From positions 4,402,001-4,466,000 of the forward strand of contig NC_031674.1 in NCBI RefSeq assembly GCF_001640025.1: 64,000 nt of DNA, given 5' to 3'. Origin of the DNA: Sugiyamaella lignohabitans (Eukaryota > Ascomycota > Dipodascomycetes > Dipodascales > Trichomonascaceae). A program made the translations under genes and the position numbers. The notes under the pieces are model-generated. The model searched no databases. It was given only the letters and a program-made list of their open reading frames with translations, and had not been told where the DNA came from. Every line of letters begins with the position of its first letter. Position 1 is the first letter of the stretch. Shown one piece after another: positions 21,240 to 30,278 of the stretch.

Positions 21240-23150
21240 TTAGACAAGCAAGTACTCCTCAGGGACTTCCTCCTCTTCTTCGTCAGTTGGAAATATGATA
21301 CGACCATGAGGCATGCCTGGGATTGGAGGAGTACGATTGTTCATCTGGTGTGGTGGTGCAAATGGAATCCCACCCTCTAGAGGTACACCTTCATGTAATC
21401 CTACCGGTGCCGGTAACTCATGAGTAGGGGCAGCCATGAGAGTTTCCTGTTCATTAGTAACACGATGGTGCTCAGCCATCATTCCATTCAAATGATTTCT
21501 AAGTCTGTCGACACCAATTCCACTGAACACACAAAACACAGACTGCTGGTGTTGTGTGAACTCTGGAGGTGGTTCTCGACAATACCTAGTGAGATCAGGA
21601 CGCATAAATGGTGGGACTCCTGTCAGACTCAAATGGGTTAACCTTTGACAAGAATTAACCAATTGCATAATAGCAAACAAAGTGATGTTTCCACAATAAC
21701 TGAGGTGGATGCGTTCCAAAGTATTCTCGGACCCTTGGCGCTTGGCCAGAGCATATATAGCAGTGTCAGTGATATTTTGACATTTCACTAAACCTATGCG
21801 TCTCAACTTTGCTAGTGTTGATAGGTCCTTAACCGCAGCGTTCGTAAGCTGGGTACAACAGGCGAAATCAATATACTGAATCTTGGGGCACCGTTTAACA
21901 AGATAATTCACACTTCTGTCAGTAATGTTACTACAGTGACCCAAATGCAAATAATGCAAAGACTGCTCCAAGCTACTGAGATATTGAACACCGCGATCAG
22001 TGATATTAACGCACTTCGCGAGTACGACATTTCGTAGTCTCGGCGAGTACTTGACAAGTCTGCCGATACCCGAATCTGTAACGAGAACACATGAGGTAAG
22101 ATCGATTATGCGTAATTTCTCAAAATGACTTATGGTTGGTAAATTAATGAACGCGTCATCACTAATGGCCATATTAGCAGCTACTCTGAACTCTCTCAGT
22201 TGGCGTAAACTCATTAGCAGCGGAGTCATCGATGAGTTCGTGACACCAGCACAACCTGCCACATCCAATTCTACAATAAAGGGGCAGTTTTGAACCAAAG
22301 TTAGCAAACCTTCGTCTGATATATTCACGCATCCATTCAACTTGACCCGTTTAAGCAGTGAACATGACTTTGCTACTTCGATCAAACCGAGATCTGTAAA
22401 TTGCTTGCATCCAGAGGCATACAAGCCCTGAAGATTAGGGCAATTTTGAGCAATCGCAAATAACGTCTCATCGGACAAAAACTCTAAGTTCGAGATATCA
22501 ACAGACTGGATAAATCTGTTCATTGTGATAAGGGGCTTGACTGACCGATCAGTTAGTTTGTCGCAGTTACCTAATGTTAGTCTTTCTAGACGGTCGCAAA
22601 CAAGCATATCAGTCAAAACACTATCTTTTATGAGAGTAGACACATTGCTTAAATTAAGCCGCTTTACAAATGAGCCATATGGTGCTATCAAGCGGGGTCC
22701 CTCCTTTGTGGGTGGTAGTGCTACGGCAGCCTCTCGGAAATTCTTTACAGTGATCAAGGTGCGAATGAACAAGAATAAGGCTCGCTGGGAATTCAGAGTG
22801 GGTCTAAACCAAATTCCTTCTATGGATGACGAGAACCAACTTCGACATGTCATAATAAATGCCCATTGGTCTCGTTTAGAATCGAGATATGAAAACACAA
22901 CCGAAAGGAGTTCTGGTGGCAATCTCGCCACTGGCGCCATTTTCATTGTAGTGAAGTTCGGCGACGTTCGCTTTGACGAGCCTGAAGGTTGTTGAACATC
23001 ATCAAGATCTTCGACATCGCTAGAGCAAGACGAACTGGAACGTACATCAACATCCGAATTTTCAGACTCTGCAGTCTCTGCTGTGTCATCAGATGGAGGA
23101 GGCACCGGAGTGCCGAACTCGGGCACTGAGAGTGGTGTGCGAAGAGACAT
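21240..23150 (-). CDS. GRR1: F-box/leucine-rich-repeat SCF substrate receptor Grr1
   Basis: Single exon, 636 aa. Residues 1-70 are acidic and Ser-rich. The F-box is at about 74-118 (LPPELLSVVFSYLDS) and binds Skp1. About twelve cysteine-containing LRRs follow (LxxCxxITDxxV pattern, e.g. KCVNITDRGVQYL). The C-terminal signature LTGVPPFMRPDLTRYC..PPPEFTQHQQSVFCVFSG is diagnostic of Grr1. It selects phosphorylated substrates for SCF ubiquitination; in S. cerevisiae these include G1 cyclins and Mth1/Std1 in glucose signalling. The protein is shorter than S. cerevisiae Grr1 (1151 aa), mainly outside the F-box/LRR core. Confidence 0.94.
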   Translation of the reverse strand: MSLRTPLSVPEFGTPVPPPSDDTAETAESENSDVDVRSSSSCSSDVEDLDDVQQPSGSSKRTSPNFTTMKMAPVARLPPELLSVVFSYLDSKRDQWAFIMTCRSWFSSSIEGIWFRPTLNSQRALFLFIRTLITVKNFREAAVALPPTKEGPRLIAPYGSFVKRLNLSNVSTLIKDSVLTDMLVCDRLERLTLGNCDKLTDRSVKPLITMNRFIQSVDISNLEFLSDETLFAIAQNCPNLQGLYASGCKQFTDLGLIEVAKSCSLLKRVKLNGCVNISDEGLLTLVQNCPFIVELDVAGCAGVTNSSMTPLLMSLRQLREFRVAANMAISDDAFINLPTISHFEKLRIIDLTSCVLVTDSGIGRLVKYSPRLRNVVLAKCVNITDRGVQYLSSLEQSLHYLHLGHCSNITDRSVNYLVKRCPKIQYIDFACCTQLTNAAVKDLSTLAKLRRIGLVKCQNITDTAIYALAKRQGSENTLERIHLSYCGNITLFAIMQLVNSCQRLTHLSLTGVPPFMRPDLTRYCREPPPEFTQHQQSVFCVFSGIGVDRLRNHLNGMMAEHHRVTNEQETLMAAPTHELPAPVGLHEGVPLEGGIPFAPPHQMNNRTPPIPGMPHGRIIFPTDEEEEEVPEEYLLV

Positions 23151-24755
23151 GTCTTATTTTTTGAAAATCCGCAGATAATCCCACTGGAGTATGTAGGAAT
23201 AAAGAACTAGTGAACAAAAAATAATCAGACCAAATGAGATGTCAGGAATGAAATGAATCTCAAAATATACCTGGTGAGGAGCTCTTACTATTCTTCCTAT
23301 TTCAAAGCCATCAGTAACGGTCAAGCGTACTGGCAGGCAATGACTCTTAGAGCCCTGTTTGTCGCTTTAAGTATTCACAACCAAGAACGGTGGTCGGTTA
23401 AGTTAAACAGAGACCGAAAGAATGCGGGGGATAGTCAAAGTCTGGAAACAAAATACAATAGGAAAACGCAGGAGGATGACAACAACCGAGCTGTTTCACA
23501 ATAAAAATCACAACTCCCCCCAAACCTTCGATTGCAGCTAACTTGCAATCTATTCGTCTTTCAATAAACTCAACTTTTAAGCTGTTAAAACCACTTAATC
23601 TGTGTCCATAAAAACACTCCCTAGGTAAACGTCAACTATTAGACACAAGCCACCCGTGCGTATTACAGACAAAGTCGTCACTAACCCCTTGCCAGTACTT
23701 TCATTCACTTCTGACGGTTGATATGCAAATGAGTTATTTGCCCGCCAGAATTATCAGTGCACTTCGACTTCTCAGGATGATATAATCAGCTTTGTATATG
23801 TAGTAGGTACAGTACACAGCAACAGAACAGTTGATTTCACGATAAAGTGGGCGATAATCAAAAATTGCCTGTTATGGTCACGCTAATGTTAGGGTTTCTT
23901 ATGTAGTACGGCTGGTTACGTAAAGTGTAGTTTTATTGGCAATATCCTAGCTCTATCGCTCATCTAGCCAAGGCTTAGTTAATAATAGTAAGTAAGCTAA
24001 GCAGTCTGTACGGTTCTTGTGTCTCATGGACAAGACGTTTAAGTTGGAAGCATTATCTAGCAAAATGAAGCGGCAGGTACATCTGTGTGTATGCAGTGAC
24101 TGTGCAAGATAATCAGCATAGGTGTATGTTATGTTGTACATAGGTGGTAAGAAAGGATAGGGATGAGAATATTAACAAGCAGGGTCTCCGGCTAAGACAG
24201 GTAGGTGACACTAGCACGGCGGGCGTTGGCAGCCTGCAATCTGCAAACTGTAATTTTCCCAACAATTGTCTGCCTAACCGGTTGAGTTGAAATAATGCAG
24301 CATCGAGCAGGCGGAAATAAACTGGGGTGCCTGGACTAATGGAGTTCTGCTTTTTTCGCACTTGGCCACTGGATTTCTTCCGCTATCGCCACTTTTAAAG
24401 ATATGCTGTTAATTGTGGATTTTTTTTCTGATAGGTCCATATTAAGGCTATCGGATAGCACTCGGAGGCTTAACCGCCAAGATACTATCCTCGAAAAGCC
24501 GACCCGGGATATATATACCCCAATATTGCAGTTGACGGTCTTAAACTCAACCAACTTTGATTTTTCAAGCAGATGCGCTAAATTATAGTATCAGCTGATA
24601 TTTCAGGTCAAGCAATTAAATACCCTTGGATGATCTAGTACAAAGATTCTGTTATCTTTATCATTTTATCAGTCATTTTATTGAGTTTGTACCCAAAAAT
24701 CTATCACTCACTGTGGTCCTGCATTAACGGATCCCAACACTCATTATTCAACGAC
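23151..24755. other. 1.6-kb divergent intergenic region, GRR1 and barstar-like gene
   Basis: No convincing gene on either strand; the open frames present are short and unrelated to known families. GRR1 probably uses a long upstream region. A TATATATA-like run near 24511-24520 lies about 240 bp before the barstar-like ATG. I looked for a ribonuclease gene here, the expected partner of a barstar protein, and did not see one. Confidence 0.45.
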
Positions 24756-25286
24756 ATGGCACAGCCAGGTCTATTCATTCTCAACAATGATAAATTTATT
24801 CATGATAAGATAAATACTCTTATCAGGGATATATTTCTCATCAAAGTTGGACGGCACTCGGTTATCGGTTATCATCGTGGTCTAGGAGGACCGTTGATCT
24901 GGCAAGACTCTCCATTGTTGCCCTCGGAAAGTATACAGACCGCTTTAAAGCCAAGAGTTACCTCGATACACATGATTGATACCTTTGTGAATCGACAACT
25001 GACATCATATCAATCAATCTTTTATTCATTCGCTGAATCTTTTGAGATTTCTGATTATTACGGTTATACGATAGACGCTTTGTACGATTGTTTAGTTTTA
25101 CAGGTAAGACAAAGACAAAGAGTCGACACAGTACTCTTGCTCGCTATAAGACCGGAATTAAGAGAGATTTTTGGAAAGGTAATCGAGATTTTGGATCGAG
25201 TGTGGAGGTTTTATGCTAATAATGGTGCGGTGTTTAGTATATACGTAACGGAGATCCCATTGGCGTCCAACAAGTTGCGCCTATGA
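24756..25286 (+). CDS. Barstar-like (ribonuclease inhibitor) domain protein
   Basis: Single exon, 176 aa, from the first in-frame ATG (24756); the frame stays open to 24681 without another ATG. Residues 1-67 are unrecognised. From about 68 the order strand (VTSIHMID), helix (SYQSIFYSFAESFEI), the motif DYYGYTIDALYDCL (100-113), a hydrophobic strand (VDTVLLLAI), a helix ending FYANNG and a last strand (VFSIYV) follows the barstar fold. Asp107 and Asp111 occupy the positions of the two barstar aspartates that contact barnase; the usual Trp between them is Tyr110. Barstars are small inhibitors known mostly from bacteria. There is no ribonuclease gene beside it. Function and origin are inferred. 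Confidence 0.55.
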   Translation: MAQPGLFILNNDKFIHDKINTLIRDIFLIKVGRHSVIGYHRGLGGPLIWQDSPLLPSESIQTALKPRVTSIHMIDTFVNRQLTSYQSIFYSFAESFEISDYYGYTIDALYDCLVLQVRQRQRVDTVLLLAIRPELREIFGKVIEILDRVWRFYANNGAVFSIYVTEIPLASNKLRL

Positions 25287-25939
25287 TGGGATCTTAATGT
25301 TCAGTGCAACTTAATTCATCTTTTTTTTTTATTTCTTTGGTTCAACTATTTGATGTTTTTCTAGATACCTGTCCATTATTAGCACTTTCACGTCTCAAGA
25401 ACCTTCATTATCTTTGGCCTGGTCCCATTCCTCGGACTACTTTTACCCTGTCTTTTGCCCCCACTTTGCTGAATCTCTATTGCGTGATCAGCCGTGTGTT
25501 GGACTATCTCCCAATAACATGATCGCACCACATGTGCGCTATCCGAAAGGAACTCCCCAGTTAAGGGTAACACCCTATTTATGGTTAAGAAGTAGGCAGC
25601 GGTGCGGAGAAGAGAACTGAGTTAAACGGCATTTACCTGAAGTGGGCTGGTGACTATATCACCATCGAATTTTATAGCTAACATCAGTTCCAGTACTTGC
25701 TTGGCTGTTTTATCAAAGCTTTCAAAGACTGTGTGACTACTACTGGATCTGCCTAATTGTGCTGTAGACCTATTGTAGGTGATATCTTTTTTGGACTGAT
25801 AGATAATCTGGTTTACGGAAGTGGGCTGAATTCAGTGCTCTTGGTTGTTTTTTACGAGAACCTTGTTCTTCGAACTGCCCAGGTTTGTATTCGTTGTCAT
25901 ATCCTCTCCTCTGCTATATACTTTGAGACCATAGGGAAG
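25287..25939. other. Spacer before the histidine phosphatase gene
   Basis: 650 bp. A T10 tract at 25321 may serve the end of the upstream gene. Overlapping short frames exist (25304-25620) with no recognisable product. The reading frame of the phosphatase stays open back to about 25757 but has no ATG before 25940. Confidence 0.45.
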
Positions 25940-27034
25940 ATGCCTGTGTCACAGATAGTTATAGTTCGCCATGCGACTAGAGCCGACTCTGTTGACCCAC
26001 TGTGGTCGAAAACATCACCAAGTCCGTACGATCCTCCCTTAGCCGATCCAAAGGGGTTTGATGAGTCCTTACAAACAGCTGCCTCTTTATCCAAACAACT
26101 AGCGGGTCAGACTGTAGTTATCCATTCGTCACCTTTCCTACGATGCGTGCAAACAGCTGTGAGCATTGCCAACGCGTTGGATGACCCTGAAGTATCGATA
26201 CGTTTGGATTCTGTTTTTGGCGAGTGGCAGAGTACAGACTATTTCACTGATATATCACCTCCACCGCCTGACGGACATCGCTCGATCGCTGAGAATGCCT
26301 GGACTTGGTATTATTTAAACTGCATGAAATCTATAAATGAACGTAGACGGTCGATTCTCGACACCACTTGGCCTCTTCACAAGCTAGGTTTTGGTGGTGA
26401 CTATGGTGAATCATGGTCAGCTATGCATAATCGTTTTGACCATGGCCTGAAGGAGCTCGTAAGTCATTACGACAGTGTGTGCTCATCGCCTGTGACGGTT
26501 GTGATCGTCACCCATGGTGCTGGTTGTAATTCACTTCTCGGTCTTATATCCAACCTTCCTTTATTGACTAAGATTGGTTTGGCAAGCTATGCTATTGCCA
26601 AACGGGTTACATCACCGTTGCAAGATAACGATTTTAAGTGGACGATAATTTTCAACTCGAATAAAAGCCCTCCCGACGAAACAGCACGTAATATTCCCCA
26701 ACTGTCCTCGTCAAACTCCACATCTTTTTCTAGCATTTCTGATATTGGTGAGGACGATTATACCCCTAATATCACTCGGTCCCCTGAAGATACGCCATCT
26801 GAAGATATGCCTACGTACCCAGATCACCATCTGAATTGGTTCACGCCATCAATTAATGCGGTGCCTACTCTCAACAGTCTTGTCTTTGATTTAGGGGCAG
26901 CGCGCCCTGCTACCCCCTTGCATGAACATACCACCAGTGAAGAGCCTATCCTTCTCTCCTTTGGTGACGGTTTTGATAACACATCGATTCATACTGCTAA
27001 GTCGTCTCCTTCGATGACTCCTAGCCGTTCTTGA
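25940..27034 (+). CDS. Histidine phosphatase family protein (YNL108C/Tfc7-like)
   Basis: Single exon, 364 aa, start chosen at the ATG giving MPVSQIVIVRHATRAD, where the RH(A)TR catalytic motif lies at the expected N-terminal position. The second arginine is in HSSPFLRCVQTA and the second histidine in VVIVTHGAGCN, so the phosphoglycerate-mutase-type active site (His-Arg-Arg-His) looks intact. The long insertion with SPPPPDGHRS between them matches the fungal YNL108C/TFC7 group. The last 120 residues are Ser/Thr/Pro-rich. S. cerevisiae Tfc7 is a TFIIIC subunit; its paralogue YNL108C is uncharacterised, so either role is possible. Confidence 0.75.
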   Translation: MPVSQIVIVRHATRADSVDPLWSKTSPSPYDPPLADPKGFDESLQTAASLSKQLAGQTVVIHSSPFLRCVQTAVSIANALDDPEVSIRLDSVFGEWQSTDYFTDISPPPPDGHRSIAENAWTWYYLNCMKSINERRRSILDTTWPLHKLGFGGDYGESWSAMHNRFDHGLKELVSHYDSVCSSPVTVVIVTHGAGCNSLLGLISNLPLLTKIGLASYAIAKRVTSPLQDNDFKWTIIFNSNKSPPDETARNIPQLSSSNSTSFSSISDIGEDDYTPNITRSPEDTPSEDMPTYPDHHLNWFTPSINAVPTLNSLVFDLGAARPATPLHEHTTSEEPILLSFGDGFDNTSIHTAKSSPSMTPSRS

Positions 27035-27042
27035 TATTCATT

Positions 27043-27060
27043 TATCTATCTATCTATCTA
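27043..27060 (+). repeat. (TATC)n microsatellite
   Basis: Four and a half TATC units directly after the phosphatase stop codon, within its probable 3' UTR, continuing into TATTTATT. Probably neutral. Confidence 0.8.
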
Positions 27061-27249
27061 TTTATTACATTCTTTTTTTATCTTTCATAGCAAATTTCTT
27101 GTGAGCTCGTTTGGATTGATTACAAACCCTTGATAAATCGAATTAAACGTAGCTAAGACGACAAATGTAGATATTAACAATAACAATAGCTGCTAGAGAC
27201 AAAAAGTCAAGTTTCTGTGTAGTCGTATACACAGTTCCATACTAGACCA

Positions 27250-29503
27250 CTACCAGCCACCACTAAGGTCCTGTTCTAGGACAAGTCTGCTCCTATCATC
27301 GTCATCCAGGTTGTCGTCCCCATAAAAGCCTTTAATGGCAAGGTTGTATGTACTTCTAAAAAGATTGAGGATAACATTATTAAGATCATCTCCAGTTTGC
27401 TTGAAGTCTGGGTATGCGTTAACTTCAAGGATGCTAACAGAGTTATCATCTCCATTGACTAGGAAGTCTAGTCCATAAATCTCATATGCATTAGGCAGAG
27501 GTTGAAAGTTAATTCGATCAACGCTAGTGGCAGCCTTGAAAAGCTCTCCTGTAATCTCACAGATATCATCAAATATTTTCTGCTTCTTATCTTCATCGTA
27601 TTCTAAGTTCCAGAATCGGTGAACGGTTCCTGGATACCTTACACTTCCCTGTAAGCAAGTATTCGTCAGTTGTCCAACCAGACTAAGGATGCCACCATCT
27701 TCCTCTGCTTCCGGTTGCTGGTAGGATACGTGAGAAAACAATGCCAGCATATCTTTATAAACATAGACTTTTATAGCGCCCACACAAAGAACATATGTTC
27801 GGATATGGAATTTACGGTTTCCATGAGCAGGTAGAAGGAGGGGTCTACTAATATACTCCTGAACAACAAAGTGTCTCAGCTGAGAGGTGATAATTCCGTG
27901 ACTACCACTACCACCCTCCTCCTCAAGAGAAGGTTCTTCATCTTCAATATCAGATTCATTTTCCTCTTCAAATTCCTCAAATATTTGCTGTAATTCATCC
28001 ACTGTCTTAAAGATGCGAATACCTTGACCCCGATCACTCATACTAGGTTTCAAAATCCATGTCTTCCGTCCTTCCTCAAGCTCTTCACGAAGTCCGTAAG
28101 TCTCGTCTAGAGCATCATCCAGGAACTCAGCATAATCCACTTCAATGTTATAAGTAGTAGGAAAAGCTTTAGCGAGAGCAGAAGTTGGATTCTTAGATAT
28201 GTAGCGTTCAATCGTATAGCCCAAATAATGTTTGCGAATCAATGCTTTTCTGTAGATATACGTACAAGCAAAATAGTTAGAGTCTGACATGAGTCTTTCA
28301 ACATCTAAATCATCGTATTCTCCAATCTCAACTAGCTTGGTGCCAGAAGGTACGTTTTGTGGGCTGTCTACCAAAGATATGGAATGCTCTTTAAGAACTT
28401 GTTCCCATAATGGCTTTACATACAGATCAGTTGATGATACCCTAGCAAACTTGCTATCTTTGTCCAATCCTATAATGGCCCCCTTTTTCATTTCCGTTCT
28501 CTCATTGTCTCCAGTTCTAGATATATATTAATGTCTGATCTATGTCTTATTATCTAAGGCCATATAGCACCCGTTCCCAACTCTACTCACAACTTAATCT
28601 CACCCGTGATATCAATTCCCTTGAAAACTGCCCGAAGAGGGGTAACACTAAAAATCATCGTTAGTTCTGTATTGTACCAAGTCAAGATTTTTCCTTAACT
28701 TACCTGATCTCACCATTTGAAACAACCCAACCATCATTTCCAGGATAACTATCTTTCACACTTTGATCCACGGAAGCATAATTGGGTCTCCACATGAATT
28801 TCGACGGACGTTCCTTGTCATGAACATCAGGAGGTACAGCAAACGCAGCACCCCAAGTGTTCTCTAAAATATGGGTGTAAACAATCTTAGTATCATCTGA
28901 AAGTGATTCACAAAGAGGAATGTTTACACTGTAAAGCTGTGTCGGTTCTTGCCAATTATCATACAAGTATTGTGTCAATCTAACAGATGTCTTAGCAGCT
29001 TGGGCGATTTGAATAGGATCATGCATTCTCGAGTCGAATCCATACGAAATACTGACAGATTTGACACCACATAACGCTGCTTCCATCGAGGCACCAACAG
29101 TTCCACTGGACATGATATACAGGGCAGTTGAATTCCGTCCATAGTTGGGGCCAGAAATTACTAAATCAATTGGCCCTTTATCTTTGTACAAGTGATGGAT
29201 ACCAATATTAGCACAAGAGGCTGGGGTACCATCAAGTAAAGTCCACTCGGTTCCTTGTTTACCAGGCTGGGGAGCATCGAACGGACCATCTATTGGTCCA
29301 TTTATTTCATTTGTATAGATGTAACTAGCTGTTACATTATGCCCAACTAGGTGAGCTTTACCAATCCAAGACTTCTGTGAACTAGGTACCGCTATTGACA
29401 GGTCCCAGTTCGTATACTTCTGAATGGCCTCTACCAAGTACTGAACATAAGGTGACTCTTCTTGGCTTGGAGGGCCATCATCATTAGTTAAAAGAACATG
29501 CAT
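27250..29503 (-). CDS. PBY1: Pby1-like protein: SurE phosphatase domain plus tubulin-tyrosine-ligase domain
   Basis: Preferred model: exons 29503-28704, 28647-28591 and 28516-27250; introns of 56 nt (GTAAGT, ACTAAC branch) and 74 nt (GTGAGT, TCTAG); 707 aa (S. cerevisiae Pby1, 753). The N-terminal half is SurE, starting MHVLLTNDDG and with SGPNYGRN and SVTPLRAVF. The C-terminal half is a TTL/ATP-grasp domain (WILKPSMSDRGQGIRIF, VQEYISRPLL, LEVNAYPDFKQTGDD). Pby1 associates with P-bodies in yeast. If the second intron is not removed, SurE ends at a TGA (28589-28587) and TTL would start at 28491, only 95 bp later. Frame continuity across the intron and the yeast fusion favour one gene; the second intron lacks a clear CTAAC branch. 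Confidence 0.8.
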
Positions 29504-30278
29504 GGTATCGTTTTGTATTGAATTGATAGTACCAGACGGAAAGCCTTGAACGTCAGGAAAAACTAGGGCCCACTGAAAAGATAAACAAAATCGCCGATCC
29601 ACCCATATCATGTGACTTTTTAATGGCAGCAGCAGCATTTCCGTACCCGAGCCGCTAATATGGGCTAGATAGCGTTACGATATCAGATCCTAGGTCCAGG
29701 AATGAGAACTACTACTTCCTGGCCGCATATGAAACATAATCAATTATAAATATTATTTAATACCACCTGGCTTAGAGAAGAAATCTCGCAACTGCTGCAT
29801 ATAACTAAAATAATGAAATCCAAAATCGGAAGTCTGAACATCCTGGGAAAGTGTAAAGTCTCAGAAAGAATAAATTAGCTAAGATTATGCTCATTCATTG
29901 CAGGTCAGCTGTACTTCTGTATAGAATGTTTAGTCATTTTCAACACTTGAAGGCATCCAGCTATAGCTGGTTGAACTACTCTCTTACCTAAAGCCCCGCT
30001 TGTAAGTAAGTAGTCACCCATCCTCCAAACCAAATAGGTAGCAGGACTGTGTTGGGTCAAATTCAGGGGAAGGTGCCAAACTGGATGGCCGATAAATAAA
30101 TTTGGTCAGAGCGGGTCATTATCGCTTAAACTTTGGTAATCCCCAGTACTTTGCAATCCCCCGCCAAGATGCTCTTTCTTTTATAGGAGAAATTAAAAAG
30201 GAACAAATATTTAAATCATATTCTATTAGAAAAAACTAGAAAACAAATATTTACATGCAGGGTAGACGTTTTTAATGC
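29504..30278. other. Spacer between OPT and PBY1 genes
   Basis: 775 bp containing the PBY1 promoter and the 3' end of the oligopeptide transporter gene, both on the minus strand. A perfect 14-bp palindrome CCAGCTATAGCTGG occupies 29957-29970. No ORF of note. Confidence 0.5.

Noticed and set aside
25300..25940. Possible ribonuclease partner beside the barstar-like gene
   Set aside because: The short frames there show none of the expected signal peptide or catalytic His/Glu/Arg arrangement.
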